A stretch of 64,000 nt of DNA from Lachnospiraceae bacterium (GCA_949383255.1 CASJPF010000010.1:36303-100302), one strand, 5' to 3'. Counted from the first letter of the stretch, positions 18,931 through 28,618 are shown. The notes: generated by a model not told the origin, from the sequence alone. Made by a program: numbers and translations.

Positions 18931-21120
18931 TCAATTTTGTATTGTCTGATTATATTCTGGTTTAAATGTGCGCGCCTGTTGCTCTGCCTTCTCTTTTTTT
19001 ATAGACAATGCCTCATATTCCCTGCAAAATTCTTCCTGCGCGTTGTGTGTTTCCTTATCCTTGCTGTCTATTTTATGATAACTGCCATCTGCCTGTAAAA
19101 ACTGCGCCTTCTGCGTGTCGTCCAACTGCACTTCAAGGACATGCCAAACTTTTTCTTTCAATTCTGCATTAAGTACTGGAAAAAGAATTTCCACCCTCCG
19201 CTCAAGGTTTCTTGGCATCCAGTCTGCGCTTGCCATGTAAAGTTCTGAATTCCCTGCATTCTCAAAATAGAAAATTCGTGCATGTTCCAAGAAATTTCCT
19301 ACAATAGAACGCACTTCAATATTGTCGTTTGTGCCCTCCACTCCTGTCCGCAGACAGCAGATTCCTCTGACAATAAGTTGAATCTTTACTCCCTTTGCAG
19401 CCGCTTCGTACAGCGCTTTTATAATATCTTGATCGCACAGAGAATTCATTTTTGCAACAATTCTTGCTGGTCGCTTTTCCATCGCGTTAGATTTCTCTCG
19501 ATTAATCAAATATAAAAATCTATCCTTTAACCACAATGGCGCCAAAGCAAGATGATTCCACCCCAAAGGTTCCGAATAGCCTGACAGCATATTAAAAACA
19601 GCCGTCGCATCCTCGCCAATCGCTTCATTACAGGTGAGTATTCCTAAATCTGTATAGAGTTTTGCTGTGGCGTCATTGTAATTTCCTGTCCCTAGATGTA
19701 CATAACGCCGAATGCCCTCCTCTTCGCGCCTGACTACCAATGTAATCTTACAGTGTGTCTTTAACCCCACAAGTCCATAAATCACATGGCAGCCCGCTTT
19801 TTCAAGTTTTTTTGCCCAGACAATATTGTTCTCTTCGTCAAAACGCGCCTTCAACTCCACCAACACAGAAACTTGTTTTCCATTTTCAGCGGCTTGCGCA
19901 AGGGCTGCAATAATAGGCGAATTTCCACTCACGCGGTACAAAGTTTGTTTGATTGCAAGCACCTGCGGATCCTTCGCTGCTTGTTTAATAAAGTCAACTA
20001 CTGGCGCAAACGTTTGATATGGGTGGTGCAGCAAGATATCCTGTTCCCGAATTTTTTCAAAAATGTCATCTCCTGCCTCAATCTCTGGTACTGGCTGCGG
20101 TGTATATGGACGGTTTTTCAGATGTGCAAATCCATCTAATCCGTACATCTTCATGAGAAACGTAAGATCCAACGCCCCCGGAATGCTATAGATATCTCTC
20201 TCGTCTATCATAAGCTCTTTTTTGATAATGTCAAGCAGACGCGTCTCAATGCCTTCCTCTACTTCAAGCCGGATTGCCTCTCCCCACTGCCTTTTCTTGA
20301 GCTGTTTCTCGATTTCTTTTAATAAGTCTTCTGTTTCTTCCTCCTCAAGCGAAAAGTCCGCATTTCTCATAATCCGAAATGGAAAAGAACACTCTATATT
20401 ATAATTTAAAAATAGCTTATCCATATTTCGCTCAATAATCTGTTCCAGCAAAATCACGCGCTTCGTTCCACTTGGCATTTCTGGAAGCTGCACAATGCGC
20501 GGAAGAACACTCGGAACTTGAACAGTTGCAAACTCCACTTCCTTGCCATGTACAGACTTTTTATTAAACAAATGTCTTCTCCCTTTAACTTCTTTCCTGG
20601 ATACTAGCGCCCCTAGATTTAGAGATTTATTACGAATCAGCGGAAAGGGTCTTGAGGAATCCACCGCCATCGGTGTAAGCACTGGATATACATTGTCCTG
20701 AAAATATCGATCCACAAATGCACAATCCTTTTTTGTAAGATCTTCATGACTCTCCACCACCATCAGTCCATTCTGCGCAAGCTGCGGCAACAACGACCTG
20801 TTATAAACGGCATACTGCATATTGACAAGCTCATGTGTTGCCTTGTTAATCACCTCAAGCTGCTCATTTGGTGTCATTCCGGCAATATCCTTTTTCGTAT
20901 ATCCCGCATTTACCATATCCTTCAGCGATGCCACACGCACCATAAAAAATTCATCCAGATTTGATGCTGTAATACCCAAAAATTTAATCCGTTCAAACAA
21001 TGGTATATCTCTATCCCTTGCCTCCCCCAGCACACGGTTGTTAAAGGCAAGCCAGCTCAATTCCCTGTTATAATAATATTCAGACTTGCTATAGTCTATC
21101 TTACTGTTCTTGTCTCCCAT
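18931..21120 (-). CDS. ppk: Polyphosphate kinase Ppk1
   Basis: Makes inorganic polyphosphate from ATP. 729 residues, full length. N-terminal YNRELSWLAFNNRVLGEA and ITASNLDEFFMVRV, then the catalytic half with ALAQAAENGKQVSVLVELKARFDEENN, the phosphorylated His in RRYVHLGTGNYN, and the second PLD-like motif KIQLIVRGICCLR. GGGGGAACCAAG precedes the ATG. It starts 15 bp after the exopolyphosphatase gene ends, so synthesis and breakdown enzymes are encoded together. Confidence 0.98.
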   Translation of the reverse strand: MGDKNSKIDYSKSEYYYNRELSWLAFNNRVLGEARDRDIPLFERIKFLGITASNLDEFFMVRVASLKDMVNAGYTKKDIAGMTPNEQLEVINKATHELVNMQYAVYNRSLLPQLAQNGLMVVESHEDLTKKDCAFVDRYFQDNVYPVLTPMAVDSSRPFPLIRNKSLNLGALVSRKEVKGRRHLFNKKSVHGKEVEFATVQVPSVLPRIVQLPEMPSGTKRVILLEQIIERNMDKLFLNYNIECSFPFRIMRNADFSLEEEETEDLLKEIEKQLKKRQWGEAIRLEVEEGIETRLLDIIKKELMIDERDIYSIPGALDLTFLMKMYGLDGFAHLKNRPYTPQPVPEIEAGDDIFEKIREQDILLHHPYQTFAPVVDFIKQAAKDPQVLAIKQTLYRVSGNSPIIAALAQAAENGKQVSVLVELKARFDEENNIVWAKKLEKAGCHVIYGLVGLKTHCKITLVVRREEEGIRRYVHLGTGNYNDATAKLYTDLGILTCNEAIGEDATAVFNMLSGYSEPLGWNHLALAPLWLKDRFLYLINREKSNAMEKRPARIVAKMNSLCDQDIIKALYEAAAKGVKIQLIVRGICCLRTGVEGTNDNIEVRSIVGNFLEHARIFYFENAGNSELYMASADWMPRNLERRVEILFPVLNAELKEKVWHVLEVQLDDTQKAQFLQADGSYHKIDSKDKETHNAQEEFCREYEALSIKKEKAEQQARTFKPEYNQTIQN

Positions 21121-21135
21121 CTTGGTTCCCCCATC

Positions 21136-22698
21136 TTAAATATTGCTTTTTTTCTGTCTTATCACTGGTTTAATGTTATACACTTCCTCAAAAAAAGTCG
21201 CATACCGGTCAAATAACCCAAACTCCAATGTCATATCAGCATTGGTTTCTACGGTAAGTAAAAGTTCATCTTCCTCATTTACAACTTTTAGCTTGTTGCA
21301 TTTTCCACGATGGCTCAAGTCTAGTCCCTCAGAAAGCCGAATAATCGCAGTCAGTTTTGCAATCTTTAAATACGACTCTCTGTCGAGGGAAGCTGTGCTG
21401 TCCAGTATCTTATAGTAATCAAACTTCTCTGTTGCATATTTTACAATATTTGCAAGAATCTCCCGCTCTACATGAGACAATCCAATAATCTCTGTCGCAA
21501 TAATAATATTGTAAGAACTGTCACCAATATTTGCAAAACTAATATATCTGCCGCACTCACTTAATATAGCTGCAAGCTGTAAAAGCAACCGATCTCGTTT
21601 TGACAATCCATGTTTTTTCTCCATGCTGTCAAAAATTGTCAGCGCAATCATCTCCCGCTCACGGGTGCGATATTCAATGCTATGATATCTTCTGTTAATA
21701 TCTCTGGCACAGTCAAGAATATCCTGCTCAAAGTCATGTGGCATTCCTTCTGTATCTGACGACAACAATTTATTTTGCTCGGCATATTCATATGCAATGC
21801 CATCACACAAAGATACGCCCGGCACCCACAACATCTCTGCCCCCAAAACCTTTATCATGCACTTAAGCATAAGCGCCGATAGATATAAAAGCGAGATGTT
21901 CTCCTGCGCAAGTCCAAGAGACATTGCAATTTCTCTTGTTTTCTTTTTCTTCAGTGAGTCCACAAATCCCAGAAAATTCTCTGTACTCACCTGTCCTTTT
22001 TTGATTGTCTCAAGATAATTGCGCTGAACGATTAATGACACATAGTCATCTACCAATATAATATTTTGTATCTTTTTGTCCCCCACATACATTTCTCGAA
22101 AACTTTCTAGGCTATCACAAACCATCTCCTCCACCATATCTTCAAGCTGATAACTCCGATAGGGCACACGAGCCAACTCCTCACGCATACGAAGCACACC
22201 CGGCCTAATATTTTGGGAAGTGACCAGACTGTCCTCATCAAAAAGTGATATCTGGACACTTCCGCCTCCAATATCAATAAAAGCGGTACTCTTCTCTATA
22301 ATGCTTTGAAAATCTTTCACGCGCGATGCCACCGATTTATAATCCAGAAAACGTTGTTCCGAGTTGCTTAAAACCTCTATCTTTACCCCTGTGCGCGTCT
22401 CGATCTGGTCCAATAAAATTAGACGGTTCTGTGATTCTCTAATTGCGCTTGTCCCATATGCTCTATAACCATCCACTCTGTAAGATTTCATAATCGCAGT
22501 AAATTCGTTCAGCATCCTGCACAGTTCATCAACCCTTGCACTATCAATTTTTCCCATAAAATAAGAATCTGTCCCTAGCTCTATCCTATGTCGAATATGG
22601 TCAATTTCCTTAATTCCTTTTTTCGTTGATATCTCATATATTTTCATGGCAAGCTCATAGGAACCCACATCTATCGCTGCAAACGTCTTGTATGACAT
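21136..22698 (-). CDS. ppx: Exopolyphosphatase (Ppx/GppA family)
   Basis: Releases phosphate from polyphosphate ends, or hydrolyses pppGpp. The ASKHA phosphatase domain has AAIDVGSYELAMKI, YGTSAIRESQN, FIDIGGGSVQISLF and DDY in the second half; an HD-like helical C-terminal domain (about 320-480) follows. GAGG stands 7 bases before the ATG at 22698; a GTG two codons earlier overlaps the ribosome site. The typical DxGS of Ppx is present as DVGS. Operon partner of ppk. Confidence 0.92.
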   Translation of the reverse strand: MSYKTFAAIDVGSYELAMKIYEISTKKGIKEIDHIRHRIELGTDSYFMGKIDSARVDELCRMLNEFTAIMKSYRVDGYRAYGTSAIRESQNRLILLDQIETRTGVKIEVLSNSEQRFLDYKSVASRVKDFQSIIEKSTAFIDIGGGSVQISLFDEDSLVTSQNIRPGVLRMREELARVPYRSYQLEDMVEEMVCDSLESFREMYVGDKKIQNIILVDDYVSLIVQRNYLETIKKGQVSTENFLGFVDSLKKKKTREIAMSLGLAQENISLLYLSALMLKCMIKVLGAEMLWVPGVSLCDGIAYEYAEQNKLLSSDTEGMPHDFEQDILDCARDINRRYHSIEYRTREREMIALTIFDSMEKKHGLSKRDRLLLQLAAILSECGRYISFANIGDSSYNIIIATEIIGLSHVEREILANIVKYATEKFDYYKILDSTASLDRESYLKIAKLTAIIRLSEGLDLSHRGKCNKLKVVNEEDELLLTVETNADMTLEFGLFDRYATFFEEVYNIKPVIRQKKSNI

Positions 22699-22783
22699 AT
22701 CCACACCTCATTCCCCTAATCTTGTATCTTTGTATTTAAGAAACTGTAAAGAAGTAATCTAATAATATTATTTTTCACAATTC

Positions 22784-23908
22784 CTAATAATTTCCAAGTA
22801 TCTTCATATTTCGGGTCTCCTCCCGCAATCCCCGCAGTGCATTTCTGACCGCACTGTCCGCAAGATTTCCCTCAAAATCTAAGAAAAACCGATATTCCCA
22901 ATTTCTCCCAGCAAGCGGTCTCGACTCAATTTTTGTCATATTCAAATTATTGTACATCAGATGCGAAAGCACATGATAGAGTGCCCCGCTCTCATGACTT
23001 AATTCAAAACACAGACTTATCTTAGAAGCCTTCTTTGCATATACTTTCTGATTTGTAACAATAATAAAACGCGTCGAATTTTCCCTTAAATCATTGACCC
23101 CTCGCTTAAGAACCTCCAAACCGTAAATCTTTGCTGCCGTCTCACTTGCTATCGCCGCCTGCGTCACGCCCTTGTCCTCCGCAACCTTTTTTGCCGCATA
23201 CGCATTATTCTTCATACTAATCTGCTGCCATCCAGTCTCAAACAAATAATGTGTGCTCTGCATCAAAGACTGCGGATGTGAGTATACAGTCCTGATATCC
23301 TCAATGTTCGCTCCTGGTACTCCCAGCAGACAATGCTCAATCTTTATAATTTGCTCCCCCACAATATAGTTTTCAAATTCCACCAACAAATCATAGATTT
23401 CACTCACAATTCCTGCTGATGAATTTTCAATTGGAAGCACTGCAAAATCGGCACTGCCTTCATCAATTGCAAGCATTGCATCCCGAAAAGTATCAACGTT
23501 AAAGCTATCAACCTCCTCTCCAAAATATTCTATCATAGCCGCCTGTGAATATGCACCCTCTGCTCCCTGAAACACAACCCTGCACTTTTGTTTGTATGAC
23601 TCTGCCATTTCAATAAAAGAAAGCTTTCCACCACCGTTGTGCTTTGTAATCATCTGATATTGAAGCTTCCTGCTCATCGCCATTATCTGTTCAAACAGTT
23701 CTTTAATACCCTGCATGTTAAAATCATTGTGCGTCAGTTCACTGACTGCCTTGAGTTTTTGCTGTTCTCTCTCCTTGTCAAACACCCGCTTGCCAGTTTC
23801 AATCTTATACGCTGCCACCTGTGCGCATACTTCCATCCGTTTCTCATACAATTCGACAATCTGGGAATCAATTCCATCAAGCATTCCCCTAAGTTCCAAT
23901 AAATCCAT
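22784..23908 (-). CDS. pheA: Bifunctional chorismate mutase / prephenate dehydratase
   Basis: Two steps to phenylpyruvate in phenylalanine synthesis. Residues 1-85: AroQ chorismate mutase (LRGMLDGIDSQIVELYEKRM, K and R active-site residues). Residues 108-285: prephenate dehydratase (VVFQGAEGAYSQAA, VLPIENSSAGIV, and NDLRENSTRFIIV with the TRF motif). Residues 295-374: ACT domain with SGALYHVLSH and KIESRPLAGRNWEYRFFLDF, the phenylalanine-binding motifs, so feedback inhibition is expected. Own promoter at 24002-24030. Confidence 0.97.
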   Translation of the reverse strand: MDLLELRGMLDGIDSQIVELYEKRMEVCAQVAAYKIETGKRVFDKEREQQKLKAVSELTHNDFNMQGIKELFEQIMAMSRKLQYQMITKHNGGGKLSFIEMAESYKQKCRVVFQGAEGAYSQAAMIEYFGEEVDSFNVDTFRDAMLAIDEGSADFAVLPIENSSAGIVSEIYDLLVEFENYIVGEQIIKIEHCLLGVPGANIEDIRTVYSHPQSLMQSTHYLFETGWQQISMKNNAYAAKKVAEDKGVTQAAIASETAAKIYGLEVLKRGVNDLRENSTRFIIVTNQKVYAKKASKISLCFELSHESGALYHVLSHLMYNNLNMTKIESRPLAGRNWEYRFFLDFEGNLADSAVRNALRGLREETRNMKILGNY

Positions 23909-24210
23909 GTGCCTGCCCTCCGCTTTTATTTTTAACTTTTTTATAATAATTCAAATAAACCCACTTGCTATAAAAAAATCTATTTGTTACAACTTTTTTC
24001 CAGTATAACACACCAAATAAAGTTTGTAAAAAATAATAAATAGAATTCTTTCATTTTTTGGTAAAAACAATTATAATAATATTTACAAGCGGCATATTTC
24101 CTTATGCGGTTGTGCGCATCATATTATACTGAGCGATCAGTCTTTTTGACCGCCAGTATATCTGTGGCGAATCACTTATAATCATATACCAATCATAGGG
24201 GGTAATTACA
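23909..24210. other. Divergent intergenic region between pheA and the DUF5050 gene
   Basis: About 300 bp, AT-rich. It holds the pheA promoter and, nearer the DUF5050 gene, a short imperfect hairpin around 24128-24155 (GATCAG...). No open frame or RNA gene was recognised. Confidence 0.5.
24002..24030 (-). promoter_or_regulatory. pheA promoter
   Basis: TTTACA (24030-24025), 17-bp spacer, TATACT (24007-24002) on the minus strand, giving a leader of about 87 nt. No T-box specifier or terminator hairpin was seen in that leader. Confidence 0.65.
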
Positions 24211-25257
24211 ATGAAGAAAAAAATCATTACCATAATTAGTATTATCTGTATCGTGCTCGTTTTTTCCGGTCTAGCAGCTGTAAAGTATCTCTCTGACCGT
24301 GTTCCCAAAAATCCTTCCGGAACAATTGGCAACAGTGCAGGAAATCTCTATAACAACGGTCTTTTCTGCGAAAACGATGGATATGTCTATTTTGCAAATC
24401 CGTATGACTCCTCTGCACTCTATCGCATGAAACCCGATGAATCTGAAATGAAAAAACTGGCGTACACAGAAGTCACAAGCCTAAATGCAGACGGAAAGTA
24501 TCTATATTACTATCAGGGCGGTTCTGGCAGTGGTGCTGGAACAGGATTAGGTTTTGTGCTGAGTACAACTGGCATCTATCGTGTCAACAAAAAAAATCCA
24601 AAAGACGCCGAGTGTCTTGACCGCGTAAACGGAAAATATGTTCTCCTTGCAGACAATGATGTGTACTATACCTGTTCTGATAATCAAGTTTCATTAAAAA
24701 AAGTATCAATCGACGGAAAAACAAAAGAGGTTCTATTGCAGCTTGATATCCTTCCTGTAAGCGTACAGAACTCTACATTTTACTACTTGAATAATGATAA
24801 AAATTTGCATTTAATGGCACTTGATCTCCGAACAAACACTTCCCGTCAAGTACTTGCGGAAGATGTGTATATGCCCATTATAGATGGCAGTGTTGTCTAT
24901 GGAATTGACATCCACGACAACTACTCTCTTATCAGTCTTAACATTAATGATGGAAGTAAGAAATTGCTTGACACAGGCAGAGTTGATATGCTCAATGTAA
25001 CGGACAATTACATATATTATCAAACCTCTGGTGATACTCCACAACTAAAACGCATCCGACGTGATGGTTCTGATATGGAAGTTGTAGCGGATGGTGTTCA
25101 CAACAATATTAATGCAACGTCACAATATATATACTTCACTAAATTTGGCGCAGCGACCCCGGTCTACAAAACTCCTGCCTATGGTCCGGTCAATGTCACC
25201 ACATTTGACAGCGCATCGCGGGCTGCAATGGAAGAAATCAGCAAAAAAAAGAAATAA
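24211..25257 (+). CDS. Anchored DUF5050 beta-propeller-like protein
   Basis: 348 residues. One N-terminal hydrophobic segment (IITIISIICIVLVFSGLAAV) works as signal anchor, so the rest is outside. The body is a series of about 45-residue repeats of the kind ...YVYFAN..ALYRMKPDESE, YLYYYQG, YIYYQTS...LKRIRRDGSDM, YIYFTK, typical of DUF5050 propellers. A Gly/Ser run (GGSGSGAGTGLG) lies near residue 108. GGGGG is 9 bases before the ATG. Role unknown, perhaps binding at the cell surface. Confidence 0.85.
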   Translation: MKKKIITIISIICIVLVFSGLAAVKYLSDRVPKNPSGTIGNSAGNLYNNGLFCENDGYVYFANPYDSSALYRMKPDESEMKKLAYTEVTSLNADGKYLYYYQGGSGSGAGTGLGFVLSTTGIYRVNKKNPKDAECLDRVNGKYVLLADNDVYYTCSDNQVSLKKVSIDGKTKEVLLQLDILPVSVQNSTFYYLNNDKNLHLMALDLRTNTSRQVLAEDVYMPIIDGSVVYGIDIHDNYSLISLNINDGSKKLLDTGRVDMLNVTDNYIYYQTSGDTPQLKRIRRDGSDMEVVADGVHNNINATSQYIYFTKFGAATPVYKTPAYGPVNVTTFDSASRAAMEEISKKKK

Positions 25258-25261
25258 CATG

Positions 25262-25327
25262 AATAAGGTAAAGGCTGACAGGTTATGCTTATAGCATGAA
25301 AAAACTTGTGAATCCTTTACCTTTATT
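25262..25327 (+). other. Inverted repeat enclosing a start codon
   Basis: AATAAGGTAAAGG (25262-25274) is complementary, with one bulged base, to CCTTTACCTTTATT (25314-25327). The 39-base loop contains the ATG (25296) of the next gene and its weak ribosome site. Confidence 0.5.
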
Positions 25328-25739
25328 AAAAAATTTTATCCAATGCGGCGTGACTGGCTGGTGCATGGAAATTTTCTTCACAGCGCTCGGCGCATTCCGA
25401 AGACGTGAATTGCCATTAATAGGACAGACCTCTCTCTGGATGTTCCCCATCTATGGCAGCGCAGCACTTTTTCAACCAATATTTTCCCTACTGAAACACT
25501 GTCATATGATAGTGCGTGGAACAATCTATGCCATCTCAATATTCTGTGCAGAATATATAAGCGGCCGTTTTCTCACCAAACGCGCGCTTTGTCCTTGGAA
25601 TTACAATCGCCACCGCTGGCATATTAATGGATTGATACGCATTGACTATTTTCCTTTTTGGTTTTTGGCAGGATTGTTGTTTGAGCACATCTTAACCCAA
25701 AAGAACTCCGCCATAACATCTCACGGCAAAAACTGCTGA
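25296..25739 (+). CDS. Multipass membrane protein, putative ABC permease family (PF06541-like)
   Basis: 147 residues with four hydrophobic segments. Landmarks: GVTGWCMEIFFTALGAF, SLWMFPIYGSAALFQPIF, and CPWNYNRHRWHINGLIRIDY followed by PFWFLAGLLFEHI, which match small clostridial membrane proteins labelled putative ABC permease. The transport role is not supported by context. It lies 38 bp after the DUF5050 gene; the ribosome site is weak and inside a possible hairpin. Confidence 0.8.
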   Translation: MKKLVNPLPLLKNFIQCGVTGWCMEIFFTALGAFRRRELPLIGQTSLWMFPIYGSAALFQPIFSLLKHCHMIVRGTIYAISIFCAEYISGRFLTKRALCPWNYNRHRWHINGLIRIDYFPFWFLAGLLFEHILTQKNSAITSHGKNC

Positions 25740-27013
25740 CACAATGTCACATGGTCATAAATACACTGCCACGCACCGCTAGAATGTGCTGTTACACAGA
25801 TATACTCTTTTCCGTCCTTTCCAACACTCAGACTTGCGGCACAGTTTTCGGACTGCAACACATACCCAGTTTTAGCACAGAGTACCTCACCGTGCGTATC
25901 CTTATCTTCAATTTTTCGGAGAAACCAATTCGATGTGATAATTCCCTCGGGGTGCTGTTCTGTAGCAGATGATGTATATGTATGCGCACTGAGTACTTCT
26001 CTACAAAAACTATTATCGCAAGCTGCCTTTAAAATGACTGCCATATCATAAACAGTGCTGTAATGGTTCTCATCATAAAGTCCCACACAATTTGTAAAAT
26101 GCGACGAATCCGACAATCCCAGTTCCTCCAATTTCTGATTCATCAACGCCACAAAATTCTCTTGAGAACCAGCCACATAAACCGCCAACCCCAGTGCAGC
26201 ATCTGCCCCAGAAGGAAGCACCGTCCCGTAAAAAAGATCCCGGACAGTTACTCGCTCCCCAATCTCAAATCCCATACTGCTGCACTTGTTTGTATAGCTA
26301 TAATCCGTAATATCTCTTGTAATCTCAAATCGATCCTCTGCATCTGTAATATGTTCTGCTGCCACCAGAATTGTAAGAATTTTGGTCATAGAAGCAGGAC
26401 TAATACGCGTTTGGGCATCTCTCTGCCCCATAATTCTTCCTGCTTCCACATCAATAAACACACCATTTTTGCTCACAACCTCACTGTTTAATAACGCTGT
26501 TTTTGCATCTGCGGTTGCAGTCAATGGCGGAAGTACACTCTTACCGCCAAGCGGCTGTACATTCTGCGCACAAAGACGAGAAATTGTATTTTTAATATTG
26601 TCCGCTATATCACTATCCGCATAACACCCCGCTACAGAAAACTCCAGGGCAAGATTGTATGATACTTTGCTCTTCTGTTGTTGTTTTATCAAACTTCCAA
26701 TCCCTTTTCCAATCAAAATGATACAGATAATCAGTACAACCACACATGGAATTAACAATCTGCGCATCCACTCCTGCTGTTTTTTTCTGCGCCGCATCTC
26801 TTTTAGCCGATTTCGCCTGCGAGCTTGCCGTTCCTTTTCTTCTCTCTCATATGCAGCGCTATCTTGTGTCTCCTCATCAAAACGCTCACTGCCAAACTGA
26901 TATGTACCCTCCAATGTATCTGCTAATACTGCAGCAATTTCCTCAGCACTCAACTGACTATTTTCTTCTGTACTATCCATAAACGCCAGTTCATCTCTGT
27001 TAGTCGACATCAT
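25721..27013 (-). CDS. D-alanyl-D-alanine carboxypeptidase (PBP5-type, S11)
   Basis: Trims stem pentapeptides of peptidoglycan outside the membrane. A 75-residue charged cytosolic N-terminus with an Arg-rich end (RRRNRLKEMRRRKKQQEW) precedes one membrane segment (LLIPCVVVLIICIILIGKGI). The catalytic domain has SxxK as SPASMTKI, the second motif as SGAD instead of SGN, and KTG in CAKTGYV. The changed second motif is noted as odd but recurs in related proteins as far as I recall. Two adjacent ATGs (27013, 27010) follow GAGG. It overlaps the upstream PH-domain gene by 14 bp, and its 3' end overlaps the convergent membrane gene by 19 bp. Confidence 0.92.
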   Translation of the reverse strand: MMSTNRDELAFMDSTEENSQLSAEEIAAVLADTLEGTYQFGSERFDEETQDSAAYEREEKERQARRRNRLKEMRRRKKQQEWMRRLLIPCVVVLIICIILIGKGIGSLIKQQQKSKVSYNLALEFSVAGCYADSDIADNIKNTISRLCAQNVQPLGGKSVLPPLTATADAKTALLNSEVVSKNGVFIDVEAGRIMGQRDAQTRISPASMTKILTILVAAEHITDAEDRFEITRDITDYSYTNKCSSMGFEIGERVTVRDLFYGTVLPSGADAALGLAVYVAGSQENFVALMNQKLEELGLSDSSHFTNCVGLYDENHYSTVYDMAVILKAACDNSFCREVLSAHTYTSSATEQHPEGIITSNWFLRKIEDKDTHGEVLCAKTGYVLQSENCAASLSVGKDGKEYICVTAHSSGAWQCIYDHVTLCQQFLP

Positions 27014-27365
27014 CTACCTCAACCGCGCCAATGTCAAGTGTATTGAGCGTGCGGCGCCTTCTCCTGTCTTCCTCGGATTTTTCCAAGATAAACTGCTTTA
27101 TTTGCTTTGCATTTTTTATATGCTGAATAAGCAGCATCGGACTTGTGACATCACCTGTATGACAGACAATCGTACCCAAACCAAACATTCTCTCCACCAA
27201 GGAAGTTTTCAAAGTCACATCTTGTACTTTATACATATAACAATCGTTTTCTTCTCGATTAAAAAAACCTGTATTGACAGTAATCACATTTTCTTTCACT
27301 GAATATATGGTAAACGTAAATGGCAGTCCAAAGAACAACCATCTTTTTCTCTCTTTAAATTCCAT
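27000..27365 (-). CDS. Bacterial PH-domain (bPH2/YdbT-type) protein
   Basis: 121 residues. An FTFTIYSVKENVITVNTGFF strand pair, then YMYKVQDVTLKTSLVERMFGLGTIVCHTGDVTSPMLLI, matches the DUF304/bPH2 fold. The end is basic (RRRRRTLNT) then acidic. No membrane span. Upstream and overlapping with the carboxypeptidase gene, so translationally coupled; AAGGAG is present. Confidence 0.85.
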   Translation of the reverse strand: MEFKERKRWLFFGLPFTFTIYSVKENVITVNTGFFNREENDCYMYKVQDVTLKTSLVERMFGLGTIVCHTGDVTSPMLLIQHIKNAKQIKQFILEKSEEDRRRRRTLNTLDIGAVEVDDVD

Positions 27366-27466
27366 TTTTTTCTCCTTAGAAATGATGTTTTATAAAGCTA
27401 TTATAGCATTCCCTTTCTAAAAATCAACACGAAATCAATTAGAAGAAAAATTTATTAAATTTCATC

Positions 27467-27495
27467 TTGCATGCTTTTTAATACTATGATACAAT
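27467..27495 (+). promoter_or_regulatory. pyrB promoter
   Basis: TTGCAT (27467-27472), 17-bp spacer, TACAAT (27490-27495). Start of transcription near 27502, giving a 168-nt leader before pyrB. Confidence 0.75.
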
Positions 27496-27532
27496 TGCAA
27501 AAGTATATCAATTTATATGGGAGGAAATAACT

Positions 27533-27661
27533 ATGTTGACTGCTTTGACTACTTTTCAATCTGGCTTTAGATGCTTTTGCAGTTTCCTTTTCTATTTCCA
27601 TACCATTTCGCACAAGAGAATTTATTTCTCTTTTTTTATTCCCAAAATCACTGATTTATAG
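27533..27661 (+). CDS. pyrB leader peptide (candidate, 42 residues)
   Basis: Begins MLTALTTFQSGFRC, rich in Phe and Tyr through the middle. GGGAGG lies 8 bases before its ATG, a stronger site than most genes here. The stop TAG (27659-27661) touches the GGAGG of pyrB, whose ATG is at 27671. A hairpin with a T run (27614-27637) lies inside the frame, 24 bases before the stop. The gene order, peptide length and hairpin position copy the pyrL leader of E. coli pyrBI, where translation close behind RNA polymerase blocks termination when UTP is low. The role here is inference. Confidence 0.7.
   Translation: MLTALTTFQSGFRCFCSFLFYFHTISHKRIYFSFFIPKITDL
27614..27637 (+). terminator. Candidate pyrB attenuator
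   Basis: AAGAGAA (27614-27620) pairs with TTCTCTT (27626-27632); T run 27631-27637. The stem is short and AT-rich, so it would be a leaky, controllable terminator. Long T stretches just upstream (27575-27600) could serve as UTP-sensitive pause sites. Confidence 0.55.
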
Positions 27662-27670
27662 GAGGTTTTT

Positions 27671-28618
27671 ATGAAACAATTGAGACATTTAATGAGTCCA
27701 CTTGACTTTTCTACAGAAGAGTTGGACAAGCTCTTTACGCTCGCTGAAGACATCGAGAAAAATCCCAGCAAATATGCCCATGCCTGCGACGGAAAAAAGC
27801 TTGCAACCTGCTTCTATGAACCAAGCACCCGCACACGGTTAAGCTTTGAATCTGCCATGTTAAGCCTTGGCGGACAAGTTCTTGGCTTTTCCGATGCAAA
27901 TTCCTCCTCCGCTGCAAAAGGAGAAAGTGTATCAGACACAATCCGCGTCATCTCCTGTTTTGCAGACATCTGTGCTATGCGCCACCCAAAAGAAGGCGCG
28001 CCTATGGTCGCTGCGTCACGCTCTTCTATTCCAGTTATCAACGCCGGCGATGGCGGTCATCAGCATCCCACGCAAACGCTCACCGATCTTTTGACAATTC
28101 GTGCTATCAAAGGCCGTCTTGACCACTTTACAATTGGTCTATGTGGCGACTTAAAATTTGGCCGCACTGTGCACTCCCTAATCAATGCATTGGTGCGCTA
28201 CAGCGATATTGAATTTGTGTTTATCTCACCCGAGGAACTCACAATACCAGACTATATTATCGAAATGCTCCGCGACAAAAAAGTTTCCTTCCGCGAAGTA
28301 CGAAAGCTTGAAGATGTTATGCCTACTCTCGATATTCTTTATATGACCAGAGTTCAGAAAGAGCGTTTCTTTAATGAAGAAGATTACGTGAGATTAAAGG
28401 ACTATTACATACTTGACAGAGAAAAGATGGCGTTTGCCAAATCTGATATGATTGTTTTGCATCCGCTTCCACGTGTCAATGAAATTTCTGTGGAAGTCGA
28501 TGACGATCCAAGAGCCGTATATTTCCGTCAGGTGCAATATGGCGTGTATGTACGCATGGCATTGCTCTTAACACTATTAGAAATTGATGTTCACGAAGAG
28601 GAGAATCAGGTATGTTAA
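27671..28618 (+). CDS. pyrB: Aspartate carbamoyltransferase catalytic subunit
   Basis: Joins carbamoyl phosphate and aspartate in pyrimidine synthesis. 315 residues. Carbamoyl-phosphate motif [17 protein letters not shown], the SSSAAKGES loop, [15 protein letters not shown] and the aspartate motif HPLPRVNEI are all present. GGAGG is optimally placed. The stop overlaps the pyrI start by 7 bases. Confidence 0.99.
   Translation: MKQLRHLMSPLDFSTEELDKLFTLAEDIEKNPSKYAHACDGKKLATCFYEPSTRTRLSFESAMLSLGGQVLGFSDANSSSAAKGESVSDTIRVISCFADICAMRHPKEGAPMVAASRSSIPVINAGDGGHQHPTQTLTDLLTIRAIKGRLDHFTIGLCGDLKFGRTVHSLINALVRYSDIEFVFISPEELTIPDYIIEMLRDKKVSFREVRKLEDVMPTLDILYMTRVQKERFFNEEDYVRLKDYYILDREKMAFAKSDMIVLHPLPRVNEISVEVDDDPRAVYFRQVQYGVYVRMALLLTLLEIDVHEEENQVC

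Noticed and set aside
27500..27670. PyrR-binding anti-antiterminator in the pyrB leader
   Set aside because: No sequence like the PyrR loop consensus with its flanking stem was found.
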